Positions 26,552 through 35,193 of a stretch of DNA of 64,000 nucleotides are shown piece after piece. Every line of letters starts with the position of its first letter. Positions within the stretch are counted from its first letter, which is position 1. The translations under genes were made by a program, and so were the position numbers. The notes beneath the pieces were generated by a model. The model searched no databases. It worked only from the letters and a program-made list of their open reading frames with translations, and was not told the origin of the DNA. Origin of the DNA: JAFGTX01 sp942492225 (GTDB lineage: Bacteria > Bacillota > Clostridia > Peptostreptococcales > Acidaminobacteraceae); assembly GCA_942492225.1 (NCBI GenBank), contig CALODS010000022.1:1-64000 (forward strand), written 5' to 3'.

Positions 26552-28390
26552 ATGAAAAAAACATTAGATGAGGTATTATATCTCGTTGAAAAACCAGCAA
26601 GATATATTGGTGGTGAAATTAATTCTGTTGTTAAAACAGATCTTGAAAACAAAGTAAGGATTGGATTTGGATTTCCTGACGTTTATGAAGTTGCTATGTC
26701 TCACTTAGGCATGCAAATTTTATATGGATTACAAAACTCTTTAGAGGATGTTTATTGTGAACGTGTTTTTGCGCCGTGGATAGATATGGAACAACATATG
26801 CGTGATAATGAGATTGAATTATTTACACTTGAAACAAAAACGCCAATTAAAGAATTAGATTTATTGAGCTTTACGTTGCAGTATGAATTGATTTATACGA
26901 ATATTTTAAATATGCTTGAATTAGGTGGAATACCGCTTCGATCTAAAGATAGAACGGATAATGATCCAATCATTTTTGCAGGTGGTCCTTGTGCATATAA
27001 TCCTGAACCGATTGCTGAAATAATGGATTTATTTGTATTGGGTGAAGGTGAGGAAATGAACGCAGACCTCATCAATTTGTACAAGAAACACAAAGCGAAG
27101 GGCTTCTCAAGAGATGCTTTTTTGGAGGCAGCTGCATTAATTCAAGGTGTTTATGTACCTAAATTTTATAAAACAACTTACAAAGAAGATGGAACATTAG
27201 AAACCTTTATACCAACAAAAGAAACAATTCCTACGAAAATAACAAAGAGAATTGTTGAAGATATGGACAGTGCTTTTTACCCTGAAAAATTCCTTGTTCC
27301 TTTTATTGACATTGTTCATGACAGAGCAGTACTAGAAATATTTAGAGGGTGTACAGCTGGTTGTCGTTTTTGTCAAGCGGGCATGATCTATCGTCCAATT
27401 AGAGAACGTAGTGTTGAGAAAATAATGGAAATTGCTAAGAATATGATTGAAGCAACAGGCTATGACGAAATTGGATTGTCATCGCTTAGTACGATGGACT
27501 ATTCACAAATTGAAACACTCATTCATAAGATGATCAAAGAAAGTGAAAAAGATAAAATTGGTATTTCTTTACCTTCACTTCGTCTTGATTCATTTTCTGT
27601 TGAAGTGCTTGAAGAGATTCAAAAAGTACGTAAAACTGGTCTTACGTTTGCACCGGAGGCAGGTACGCAACGTTTAAGAGATGTTATTAATAAAGGGGTT
27701 ACTGAAGAAAATATTTTTGGAACATTACAAAGCGTTTTCAATGAAGGGTGGAATAGAGTTAAATTATATTTTATGATGGGCCTTCCTACAGAAACATTAG
27801 AAGATTTAGATGGAATTAATGAAATTGGTAATAGAACAACTCATATGTACAAAATGACACAATCACCTAAGAAACATGGTGGTGTAACAGTGACGATTAG
27901 TACAGCTTGTTTTGTGCCAAAACCATTTACACCTTTCCAATGGCAAGCACAGGATACTTTAGAAGGTTTTGTAGAAAAACAAAAATATTTGAGAGAAATT
28001 ATTACAAATAAAAAAGTGAAGTTCAACTACCATGATGCTCAATCGAGCTATATGGAAGCTGTATTTGCAAGAGGTGATAGACGGTTAAATGAGGTTCTTA
28101 TCAAAGCTTATGAATTAGGCTGTAAATTTGATGGTTGGCAAGAACATTTTGACTACGAAAAATGGATGCAGGCCTTTGATGCTTGTGGGGTTGACCCAGC
28201 ATTTTATACAAGTAGAGAACGTACTGAAAACGAATTATTTCCTTGGGATTTCATAGATGTTGGCGTGACAAAGTCATTTTTATGGAAAGAATGGGGGAAA
28301 GCATTAAATGCTGAAGTAACCCCTGACTGTAGAGGTAATTGTGCGGCTTGTGGTATTACCCAAGTATTTAATTCGGGAGGGTTTTGCTAA
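26552..28390 (+). CDS. TIGR03960-type radical SAM protein
   Basis: 612 residues. N-terminal B12-binding-like region (IGFGFPDVYEVAMSHLGMQILY, quoted in part; AGGPCAYNPEP), then a radical SAM barrel with the cluster motif RGCTAGCRFCQAGMIYRP (~265-282), and a cysteine-containing C-terminus (CRGNCAACGI). The family is uncharacterised but consistently paired with a DUF2344 (TIGR03936) gene, as here, and located before rng-rplU-rpmA; a tRNA or rRNA modification role is often supposed. ATG with TTGGAGG. Its TAA overlaps the next gene's ATG by one base. Confidence 0.9.
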   Translation: MKKTLDEVLYLVEKPARYIGGEINSVVKTDLENKVRIGFGFPDVYEVAMSHLGMQILYGLQNSLEDVYCERVFAPWIDMEQHMRDNEIELFTLETKTPIKELDLLSFTLQYELIYTNILNMLELGGIPLRSKDRTDNDPIIFAGGPCAYNPEPIAEIMDLFVLGEGEEMNADLINLYKKHKAKGFSRDAFLEAAALIQGVYVPKFYKTTYKEDGTLETFIPTKETIPTKITKRIVEDMDSAFYPEKFLVPFIDIVHDRAVLEIFRGCTAGCRFCQAGMIYRPIRERSVEKIMEIAKNMIEATGYDEIGLSSLSTMDYSQIETLIHKMIKESEKDKIGISLPSLRLDSFSVEVLEEIQKVRKTGLTFAPEAGTQRLRDVINKGVTEENIFGTLQSVFNEGWNRVKLYFMMGLPTETLEDLDGINEIGNRTTHMYKMTQSPKKHGGVTVTISTACFVPKPFTPFQWQAQDTLEGFVEKQKYLREIITNKKVKFNYHDAQSSYMEAVFARGDRRLNEVLIKAYELGCKFDGWQEHFDYEKWMQAFDACGVDPAFYTSRERTENELFPWDFIDVGVTKSFLWKEWGKALNAEVTPDCRGNCAACGITQVFNSGGFC

Positions 28391-29091
28391 TGGCTATATT
28401 AAGAATAAAATATCGTAAACTCGGTTATATGAAATTTTTAGGACACTTAGATATGGTGCGTTTGATGGAAAGATCATTTAGAAGGGCAATGTTACCTTTA
28501 GAGTTTTCGCAAGGATTTAATCCAAGACCTAAAGTGAATTTTGCAGCACCGCTACCTGTTGGTGTAACCAGTGATGGCGAAGTGCTAGAAGTAAACCTTC
28601 TTGAAACGATTGACATTGCAGAGTTATTTAAAAAACAAAGGAATTTCTTACCAGAGGGAATTGAATTTATTGAGGGTCGTTTTATTAATAAAGAGATCCA
28701 AGGTTCTAAAAAATTGATGGGAAGTGTTTCGAGTTGTTCTTATCTCATTTCAGTGTTGTCAAAGGATAAACCGGATATGGATGCTGTCAAAAAATGGGTG
28801 GGTGCATTCACTGACCAATCAGAAATTATTATTGAAAAATGAAATAAAAAGAAGAAAATTGTTCAAAAGGATATAATGCCAGCTATTAGATCGGTTTCTG
28901 TCGTATCGGTTGATCCAGAAGGACATATTGTCCTCAGTGCACATTTAGATGCAGGATCTGAATCAAACCTTAAAGCGGAGGATTTAATGAAAGCATTAAG
29001 TGATTTTGGTGGTATTTCAATAGATTTGGATACGTTAAGACTGCATCGTCAAAAGCTTTTCGCTGGAGAGAAAGATATCTACGAATTATAG
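28390..29091 (+). pseudogene. DUF2344/TIGR03936 radical SAM-linked protein with in-frame UGA
   Basis: The 234-codon frame is conserved at both ends: N-terminal YRKLGYMKFLGHLDMVRLMER and SQGFNPRPKVNFAAPLPVG (family hallmarks, quoted in part) and C-terminal IRSVSVVSVDPEGH. It is interrupted at codon 151 (28840-28842) by a TGA in the same frame, within a lysine-rich linker (IIEK-stop-NKKKKIVQ). A single substitution explains it (sequencing error or nonsense mutation). The organism encodes selenocysteine machinery, but no convincing SECIS hairpin follows the codon. Partner of the preceding radical SAM gene, with which it overlaps by one base; GGAGGG upstream. Confidence 0.8.
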
Positions 29092-29100
29092 GTGAAGATG

Positions 29101-30486
29101 ATGAAAACATTTGTAATAGATGGTAATAAGTTAATAACACAAGGTTGTATTGTAGAAAAAGGACAGTTATTAAAATACGATATTGAAAGCGATGATGAAA
29201 CCCGGGTTGCTGGCAATATATATAAGGGTAAGACCACCTATGTTAATCATCAAAAACGTATTGGATTCATTGATATCGGTTTAGATAAAAAAGGCATGAT
29301 TAACTTTAAGGATGTCACGAAAGATGTCAATCTTCTTGCTGGACAAGATATTTTAGTTCAAGTTATTAGTGATCCTTATGAAGAGAAGGGTGCTAAACTT
29401 ACCACTGAATTGTCTTTTCAAGGCAAATATATGGTCTTGTTGGCAGGTGGTTCTTCTATTGGGATTTCTCGTAAAATTGAAAGTGAAGAAAAGAGACATT
29501 TCCTTACTAAAAAATTAGTTGAATTACTCAATAAAGACGATGCCATTGGTGTTGTTATTAGAACAGATGCAGAAAAAGCATCAATAGATGAATTAGTAGA
29601 TGAATTTCACCAACTAAAAAATCAATTAAATGAGATGCTTAAATACCGTGTTCTTGGTAATTCGCCAAGATTATTGAGGGAGCAAAGAGGTCTAATTGAT
29701 CAATATGTCAAACAATTTAACCCTGATAAAGACAAATGGATTACAAATGATTTAGAAATATATCAATATACTATTGATTTATTAGGCAAAAAAAGTGTAC
29801 AATACTACGCAGGGCATGATTTATTTGATTACGTTGGTTGTTCAAAAGATATCCAACGTATTAGAGCCTATCGCCTCGATTTACCATCTGGTGGAGAAAT
29901 AGTTGTTGACTATACAGAAGCTTGTACTGTAATCGACGTAAATTCTGGCAAACAACGTAAAAACACACCTACACATGATGTATTATATACAATAAATTGT
30001 GAAGCGATGGAAATGAGTAAGTGGCTATTGGAAAAAGGCAATATTGGTGGTGCTATTATAATAGACCTCATCAATGTGAAAAATACTCAACAACAAAAGC
30101 AATTAATTGACGCTGCGAAATTAATTTTTAAGGGGTCCGATTGTTACATTGCTGGCATAAGTGCATTGGGATTTTTAGAGATTACAAGAAAAAGAGTGAA
30201 TAAACCAGCACATAAGGTTTTTAATTTTAGAAAACCAACTAAGGATAATTTATTATATGAACCCAATACATTATTCTATTTGAGTCAATTTATTAATGAA
30301 GTCAGACGACTAACGGTACACCATAGTGGCCGTCATTATAAATTTCTTGCAACACCTTTGTTTACAAAGGCTGTAGCAAAAAATGAACTCCTTACTAAAG
30401 AGGGGACCTTCTATGAAAACAGCAATGTTACCATAGAAATTATTGAAGACGTCACACTAGATTCACCTTTTAAAATTACTTATTGA
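29101..30486 (+). CDS. rng: Ribonuclease E/G family protein, atypical
   Basis: ~461 residues. N-terminal S1-like domain (AGNIYKGKTTYVNHQKRIGF in part), then the RNase E/G core with VIDVNSGK (catalytic Asp279) and IIIDLINV (Asp322; the usual second Asp of DFIDM is Asn here), LGFLEITRKR. The CPxCxG zinc-link expected just after that motif is absent (NKPAHKVFNFRK), so metal-linked dimerisation as in RNase E is unlikely. Endoribonuclease for RNA decay or rRNA maturation. Start chosen at ATG 29101 or 29098 after AGGTGAAG. Standard place before rplU. Confidence 0.88.
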   Translation: MKTFVIDGNKLITQGCIVEKGQLLKYDIESDDETRVAGNIYKGKTTYVNHQKRIGFIDIGLDKKGMINFKDVTKDVNLLAGQDILVQVISDPYEEKGAKLTTELSFQGKYMVLLAGGSSIGISRKIESEEKRHFLTKKLVELLNKDDAIGVVIRTDAEKASIDELVDEFHQLKNQLNEMLKYRVLGNSPRLLREQRGLIDQYVKQFNPDKDKWITNDLEIYQYTIDLLGKKSVQYYAGHDLFDYVGCSKDIQRIRAYRLDLPSGGEIVVDYTEACTVIDVNSGKQRKNTPTHDVLYTINCEAMEMSKWLLEKGNIGGAIIIDLINVKNTQQQKQLIDAAKLIFKGSDCYIAGISALGFLEITRKRVNKPAHKVFNFRKPTKDNLLYEPNTLFYLSQFINEVRRLTVHHSGRHYKFLATPLFTKAVAKNELLTKEGTFYENSNVTIEIIEDVTLDSPFKITY

Positions 30487-30511
30487 AAATAACAAATTTT
30501 TTTTGAAAGTG

Positions 30512-30540
30512 TTGACTTTAGAGTTAAATGGTGATATCAT
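30512..30540 (+). promoter_or_regulatory. Promoter of rplU-prp-rpmA
   Basis: TTGACT (30512-30517), 17-bp spacer, TATCAT (30535-30540) with an upstream TG; starts transcription at the L21 leader. Confidence 0.85.
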
Positions 30541-30546
30541 TTATAG

Positions 30547-30616
30547 TCGGTAGCCGCACATTTCGGGTTAAAAACGTAAGTTACCTAGGATTTGGCGAGT
30601 TTAAAGAAAAGGAGGT
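30547..30616 (+). ncRNA. L21 ribosomal-protein leader
   Basis: ~70-nt leader between promoter and rplU with gtcggtagccgcac, cgggtt and acctaggatttggcga elements; position and content fit the Firmicutes L21 leader family thought to bind L21 for feedback control. Fold not computed. Confidence 0.6.
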
Positions 30617-30622
30617 TTCATG

Positions 30623-30934
30623 ATGTACGCAATTATCGAAACTGGTGGAAAACAATACAGAGTACAAGAAGGCGACACTTTATTTATTGAGAAATTAAAT
30701 CATGCTGAAGGTGAGTCTGTTAAGTTCGACAGAATTCTTGCTGTTTCTGGTACAGAAGGTTTAACAATTGGCGCACCTGTAGTTGAAGGCGCAACTGTTG
30801 AAGGTACTGTCTTAGAAAATGGTAAAGGTAAAAAAGTAATCATCTATAAGTATAAAGCTAAGAAAGATTACAGAAAGAAACAAGGTCACAGACAGCCATT
30901 CACAAAGATTAAAATTGAAAAGATCTCTTTATAA
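30623..30934 (+). CDS. rplU: 50S ribosomal protein L21
   Basis: 103 residues, starts MYAIIETGGKQYRVQEGDTL, ends with the basic KKDYRKKQGHRQPFTKIKI segment. ATG 30623 chosen (7 nt after GGAGG) over the adjacent ATG 30620. First gene of rplU-prp-rpmA. Confidence 0.97.
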   Translation: MYAIIETGGKQYRVQEGDTLFIEKLNHAEGESVKFDRILAVSGTEGLTIGAPVVEGATVEGTVLENGKGKKVIIYKYKAKKDYRKKQGHRQPFTKIKIEKISL

Positions 30935-30946
30935 TTAGAGGTTCGC

Positions 30947-31300
30947 ATGATTAAAATATGTGTGAAAAAAAGTCAACAACAGTATATTGCTGTTAGCGTG
31001 ACAGGTCACGCAAATTACGAAGATCATGGAAAAGATATCGTATGTGCAAGTGTTTCGATACTGGCACAAACATTACTTGCATCTTTAGGCAATTTGTCAG
31101 AGATTGAGGATATTGATTATAAGATTATGTCAGGAGATTTATCTTTTGAATTGCCTTATGAAATGAATGATCAACAAAGATATGATAGCAATTTACTCAT
31201 TGAGAGTTTTTTAATCGGAATAAAAGGTATCTTGGAAATATATCCAAAGTACTTGGATCTAAAGGTAGAGGAGGTGCTTACCAATGATGATCAAATTTAA
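30947..31300 (+). CDS. prp: Ribosomal-processing cysteine protease Prp
   Basis: 117 residues. Catalytic pair in TGHANYEDHGKDIVCASVS: His near 22 and Cys near 34. Removes the N-terminal extension of L27; the extension is present in the next gene. Overlaps the rpmA start by 17 bp. Standard rplU-prp-rpmA order of Firmicutes. Confidence 0.93.
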   Translation: MIKICVKKSQQQYIAVSVTGHANYEDHGKDIVCASVSILAQTLLASLGNLSEIEDIDYKIMSGDLSFELPYEMNDQQRYDSNLLIESFLIGIKGILEIYPKYLDLKVEEVLTNDDQI

Positions 31301-31571
31301 TTTACAATTATTCGCATCTAAGAAAGGTGTTGGTTCTTCAAAGAACGGTCGTGACTCAGAATCTAAGAGATTAGGTACTAAAAGAGGCGATGGTCAATTT
31401 GTTACAGCAGGAAGTATTCTTGTAAGACAAAGAGGAACAAAAATTCACCCTGGCGCTAACGTAGGTAAAGGTGGAGACGATACTTTATTCGCTAAAATGG
31501 ACGGTGTAGTTAAGTTCGAAAGAAAAGGTAGAGATAAAAAGCAAGTAAGTATCTATGAGAATCAAGCATAG
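31284..31571 (+). CDS. rpmA: 50S ribosomal protein L27 precursor
   Basis: 95 residues. N-terminal extension MMIKFNLQLFA precedes the mature start SKKGVGSSKNGRDS; NLQLFA|SKKG is the Prp cleavage motif (commonly NLQFFA). Mature body contains RQRGTKIHPGANVGKGGDDT. AGGAGG 9 nt upstream of ATG 31284. Cleavage is required for L27 to reach the peptidyl-transferase centre. Confidence 0.97.
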   Translation: MMIKFNLQLFASKKGVGSSKNGRDSESKRLGTKRGDGQFVTAGSILVRQRGTKIHPGANVGKGGDDTLFAKMDGVVKFERKGRDKKQVSIYENQA

Positions 31572-31578
31572 TTAAATG

Positions 31579-31612
31579 ATGTCCATCATGGTTACATGAT
31601 GGACATTTTTTT
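31579..31612 (+). terminator. Terminator after rpmA
   Basis: Perfect 12-bp stem (31579-31590 / 31595-31606) with 4-nt loop gtta, then T8. Confidence 0.92.
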
Positions 31613-31931
31613 AAGTAGTGTAGTTTTCAGTGGTGGGCTCTTAACTGAAAATAAGTGGTTCATTAAAAAGATGACACAAAGCCACTATTATGTTTCAAGG
31701 TGTTAAGTAACTAAATCGAATACGATACAAGAACAGTTTCTCATCAAAATAAAGATGAGAAATTAAGCGTTTTTTGAAAGTAAAAACAATAATGTTATTT
31801 TTTCTCTTAGTTTAAGAATATTTTCTTAGTTTAAGAGTGCTCTCTTAGGATAAGAGAAGAAATAAAAGAAGTTTTTCAGGAACAAAGATGCTTAGGGAAA
31901 ATATATATATAGAATTTATGAGGTGAAAGAA
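31613..31931 (+). promoter_or_regulatory. Gene-free region upstream of obg
   Basis: About 320 bases without a gene. It holds a 9-bp hairpin tttctcatc/gatgagaaa (31737-31745 / 31754-31762) followed by ttaagcgtttttt, possibly a leader attenuator, and three evenly spaced palindromes (31805-31857, listed separately). A clear -35/-10 pair is not evident; an AT-rich tatatatatag lies near 31905. Confidence 0.5.
31805..31857 (+). repeat. Three palindromic sites at 19-bp period upstream of obg
   Basis: TCTTAGTTTAAGA at 31805-31817 and 31824-31836 and TCTTAGGATAAGA at 31843-31855 (extended to a 7+7 palindrome, 31841-31857). Starts are exactly 19 bp apart. Looks like an operator array for a dimeric regulator, or a repeated RNA element. 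Confidence 0.75.
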
Positions 31932-33245
31932 ATGTTTGTAGATAAAGCAAAACTGGTTTTAAAGGCAGGAGATGGCGGAAACGGCATCGTTTGTTTTAGA
32001 AAAGAAAAATATGTACCAGCTGGCGGACCAGATGGTGGTGATGGTGGTGGTGGTGCGAACATCGTTGCTCAAGTAGATCAAAATCTTAGAACACTAATGG
32101 ATTTTAGATACAAAAAGCATTACAAAGCATCAAATGGTGAAAATGGAACTAAAAAGAAAATGACTGGAAAAACAGGAGAGGATCTTATTATTTTGGTGCC
32201 ACCTGGGACTATAATTAGAGATAATGCATCAGGTAAAATCATTGCAGATTTAATGGAACATGGTGAAAGAAAAGTTATTGCTAGAGGTGGAAAAGGTGGT
32301 CGTGGAAACTACCATTTTACAACGTCAGTGAGACAAGCGCCAACTTTTGCAGAACAGGGAAAACTTGGTCAAGAAAGAGAAGTTACATTAGAATTAAAAA
32401 TGATCGCAGATGTTGGACTTGTAGGATATCCGAATGTCGGAAAATCCACGCTTCTTGCTACAACAACAAAAGCGAAGCCTAAAATTGCAAATTATCACTT
32501 TACAACGCTAGTACCTAATTTAGGAGTAGTAGAGGAAGTAAAGGGAAGAAGTTTTGTTCTAGCGGATATTCCTGGCCTTATTGAAGGTGCCCACGAAGGG
32601 ATTGGACTAGGTCATGAATTTTTACGTCATGTTGAAAGAACGCGTGTAATTATACATGTCGTTGACGTATCTGGAATTGAAGGTAGGACACCTATCGAAG
32701 ATTTCGAAAAAATAAATGAAGAACTAGAAAAATATAATGATAAATTAGCAAATCGTGTGCAGGTAGTTGTAGGAAACAAAACAGATATAGCGTTTGATAC
32801 AGAATTAGAAGATGCATTTAAAACTTATATTGAAAAATTAGGTTTGAAATATTTTTCTGTTTCTGCAGCAACGGGTAACGGCGTAAAAGAATTAATGCTT
32901 CATGTTACAGAATTATTAGATACAATTGAAGTTGAACCACTATATAGTATAGAAGATTTACTTAATGTAGAAGATGAAGTATTTAATATGGATGCAACGA
33001 TTCATTACTCAATTGAAGAGATGGAAGAAAGTGATGATGAAGAAAATCAAGAAGTTACTTATGTTGCAGAAGGTGTTCGTCTAGAAAGATTAGTCTATTC
33101 TACTGATTTTGAAGATATTGAATCATTGCGTAGATTCCAAATGATCTTAAAGCAAATGGGTGTTTTTGATAAGTTTAAAGAAATGGGTTGCCGTAATGGT
33201 GACACTGTTCGTATAGAAGATAAAGAATTTGAATATTTCGATTAG
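31932..33245 (+). CDS. obg: Obg family GTPase
   Basis: 437 residues. N-terminal Obg domain (glycine-rich: FVDKAKLVLKAGDGGNG, GGPDGGDGGGG), G domain with GYPNVGKSTLL (G1), DIPGLIEGAHEG (G3), NKTD (G4), SAATGNG (G5), and a C-terminal OCT domain after an acidic linker (EEMEESDDEENQE). Ribosome-assembly and stress GTPase. ATG 31932 chosen over GTG 31923 (GAGGTGA upstream). Followed by yhbY and nadD. Confidence 0.96.
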   Translation: MFVDKAKLVLKAGDGGNGIVCFRKEKYVPAGGPDGGDGGGGANIVAQVDQNLRTLMDFRYKKHYKASNGENGTKKKMTGKTGEDLIILVPPGTIIRDNASGKIIADLMEHGERKVIARGGKGGRGNYHFTTSVRQAPTFAEQGKLGQEREVTLELKMIADVGLVGYPNVGKSTLLATTTKAKPKIANYHFTTLVPNLGVVEEVKGRSFVLADIPGLIEGAHEGIGLGHEFLRHVERTRVIIHVVDVSGIEGRTPIEDFEKINEELEKYNDKLANRVQVVVGNKTDIAFDTELEDAFKTYIEKLGLKYFSVSAATGNGVKELMLHVTELLDTIEVEPLYSIEDLLNVEDEVFNMDATIHYSIEEMEESDDEENQEVTYVAEGVRLERLVYSTDFEDIESLRRFQMILKQMGVFDKFKEMGCRNGDTVRIEDKEFEYFD

Positions 33246-33271
33246 AAATTAAAAGAATTAGAGGAGGAAAT

Positions 33272-33568
33272 ATGCTTACATCAAAAGAAAGAGCTTACCT
33301 TAGAGGTTTAGCCAACAAAGTACAACCAACCATACAAATTGGTAAAGAAGGTCTAACAAAGAAATTTACTAAGCAATTAGACGTTATATTAGAAAGTCAT
33401 GAGTTAGTAAAGGTAAATGTTTTAGAAAATAGCGGGTTAACTGCAAAAGAAGCTGGTATTAACACAGCAAGATATACAAAGAGCGAATTGGTTCAGTCGA
33501 TTGGTAGAAAATTCACTTTATACCGTCCATCAAAAGAAGATCCACAAATAGAACTACCAAACAAATAG
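33272..33568 (+). CDS. yhbY: YhbY/CRS1 RNA-binding protein
   Basis: 98 residues: LTSKERAYLRGLANKVQPTIQIGKEGL at the N-terminus (quoted in part) and LVQSIGRKFTLYRPSKEDP at the end; CRM-domain protein of large-subunit assembly. ATG with GAGGAGG. Between obg and nadD, the usual place. Confidence 0.93.
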   Translation: MLTSKERAYLRGLANKVQPTIQIGKEGLTKKFTKQLDVILESHELVKVNVLENSGLTAKEAGINTARYTKSELVQSIGRKFTLYRPSKEDPQIELPNK

Positions 33569-33580
33569 AGGTGTTATCAC

Positions 33581-34213
33581 ATGGTATATGAGTGCAAAAA
33601 TGGTCAATGTAAAATAGGTATCATGGGCGGAACATTTGATCCAATTCATTTTGGTCATTTGGTTCTAGCAGAAGAAATAAGAAACAATTTTGGTTTAGAC
33701 AAAATTTTCTTTGTGCCCGTTGGTACACCACCACATAAAGGTGAATATACTATTACAGATAAGAACTTGCGTTATTCTATGACGCTGTTGGCTAGCATGT
33801 CCAATCCTAATTTTGAAGTGTCTAAAATTGAGATTGAATCAGAAGAGATATCTTATACAATTAATACAATAAAAAAAATTAAAGAACGTCTTAGTAACAA
33901 CGAAGTAGAGATCTTTTTTATAACAGGTGCAGATGCCATTATGGCGATTGAAACTTGGAAAGATTATAGAGAGTTGTTAACACTTTGTAATTTTATTGGT
34001 GCGACACGCCCTGGAATAAATGCAGAACAATTGGAAGAAAAAATTGCTTATCTCAGAGAAACTTATGGTGCAACGATCCATTTAACGCATATTCCAGGTC
34101 TTGCAATATCATCAACAGATATTCGTAACAGAGTAAAAGAAGGGCGCTCTTATAAATATTTATTACCAGAGGCTGTAGAAGCTTTTATCATCAAAAATGA
34201 CTTGTATAGATAA
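33581..34213 (+). CDS. nadD: Nicotinate-nucleotide adenylyltransferase
   Basis: Forms deamido-NAD from nicotinate mononucleotide and ATP; 210 residues. GIMGGTFDPIHFGHL (nucleotidyltransferase GTFDPxHxGH, ~12-26), PHKGEYT, FFITGADAI, WKDYREL, and ISSTDIRNRVKEG (ISSTxIR motif). A short N-terminal extension (MVYECKNGQCK) precedes the core. ATG with GAGGTG. Confidence 0.96.
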   Translation: MVYECKNGQCKIGIMGGTFDPIHFGHLVLAEEIRNNFGLDKIFFVPVGTPPHKGEYTITDKNLRYSMTLLASMSNPNFEVSKIEIESEEISYTINTIKKIKERLSNNEVEIFFITGADAIMAIETWKDYRELLTLCNFIGATRPGINAEQLEEKIAYLRETYGATIHLTHIPGLAISSTDIRNRVKEGRSYKYLLPEAVEAFIIKNDLYR

Positions 34214-34234
34214 ATAAGAAGTTAGGATGATTTT

Positions 34235-34813
34235 ATGAAGAATAAAGTGCTAATAGCATTGGAAGAACGTCTAAAAAAATCAAGATTTTACCATACTTTG
34301 CGCGTAACAGATATGGCAATGGCTCTAGCTAAAGCAAATAATTTATCAGTTGAAAAAGCTGAAATTGCTGGATTGTTTCACGATTTAGCTAAAAATTTGA
34401 GTGATGAAGAACTTGCAATTTATATAAACAATCATCATATTGAAGTTGATGAAATTGTTAGACGTAATTTGTATTTATCCCACGGTATGGTTGCTGCAGA
34501 TATTGCAAAAAGAGAATATGGTGTTGAGGATGAAGAAATTATTGAAGCAATTTATTTTCATACAATTGGAAGAAGTCAGTTACGTCCACTAGCCAAATTA
34601 ATTTATGTGGCAGATTACATTGAACCAAATAGAGATTTTGAGGGTGTAGAAGCGATTCGACGTGTGGCTTTGTCAGGCGATTTGGATCAAGCATTATTGA
34701 TGGCCATTAATAGCCAATTGATTTTTTTGTTAAGAAGTCATAGAGAAATACATCCCAATGCATTACAAATGCGTAATGAACTTGTACGTCAACTTAAAAA
34801 AAGTGAGGACTAA
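34235..34813 (+). CDS. yqeK: YqeK HD-domain hydrolase
   Basis: 192 residues. HD-family metal site: RFYHTLRVTDMA (His ~20), AGLFHDLAKNLS (HD ~50), LSHGMVAA, FHTIGR, YVADYIEPNRDF. YqeK proteins are reported symmetrical diadenosine tetraphosphate hydrolases. Standard partner of nadD and rsfS. Confidence 0.92.
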   Translation: MKNKVLIALEERLKKSRFYHTLRVTDMAMALAKANNLSVEKAEIAGLFHDLAKNLSDEELAIYINNHHIEVDEIVRRNLYLSHGMVAADIAKREYGVEDEEIIEAIYFHTIGRSQLRPLAKLIYVADYIEPNRDFEGVEAIRRVALSGDLDQALLMAINSQLIFLLRSHREIHPNALQMRNELVRQLKKSED

Positions 34814-34815
34814 AA

Positions 34816-35178
34816 ATGATAGATATAAAAAAAATGGCACATGATGTCGTAGAATTAATTGATGATAAAAAAGGGACAGATATTACAATGCTTGATGTTC
34901 AAAAAATAAGTGCCGTTGCGGATTATTTTATTATCGCAAGCGGTAATTCAACACGTCAAGTTCTTGCTATTGCTGACAATGTTGAACATGGCATGGAAAA
35001 AGAAGGTCATTTTATCAAACATAAAGAAGGACATAGATCGGGTAATTGGGTTTTGTTAGACTTTGGTGATATTGTTGTTCATGTATTTAATAAAGAGGAA
35101 AGAGAATTTTATAGTTTAGAAAAACTATGGTGTGATGCTATAATTACTAAATTTGATGTTGACACAGTGAAGTTTTAA
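34816..35178 (+). CDS. rsfS: Ribosomal silencing factor RsfS
   Basis: 120 residues, Iojap/RsfS family: DITMLDVQKISAVADYFIIASGNSTRQV near the start (quoted in part), GHRSGNWVLLDFGDIVVHVF, REFYSLEKLW. Binds L14 and blocks subunit joining in starvation. Starts 2 bp after yqeK; its 3' end carries the leuS -35 box. Confidence 0.95.
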   Translation: MIDIKKMAHDVVELIDDKKGTDITMLDVQKISAVADYFIIASGNSTRQVLAIADNVEHGMEKEGHFIKHKEGHRSGNWVLLDFGDIVVHVFNKEEREFYSLEKLWCDAIITKFDVDTVKF

Positions 35179-35187
35179 ATATAAAAT
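35159..35187 (+). promoter_or_regulatory. Promoter of the leuS T-box transcript
   Basis: Perfect TTGACA (35159-35164), 17-bp spacer, TAAAAT (35182-35187). The -35 lies inside the last codons of rsfS. Confidence 0.85.
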
Positions 35188-35193
35188 ACTTTT

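Noticed and set aside
28840..28842. Selenocysteine codon in the DUF2344 gene
   Set aside because: No hairpin with a suitable apical loop within 40 nt downstream, and the position is a variable Lys-rich linker, not a redox site; kept only as a check under findings.
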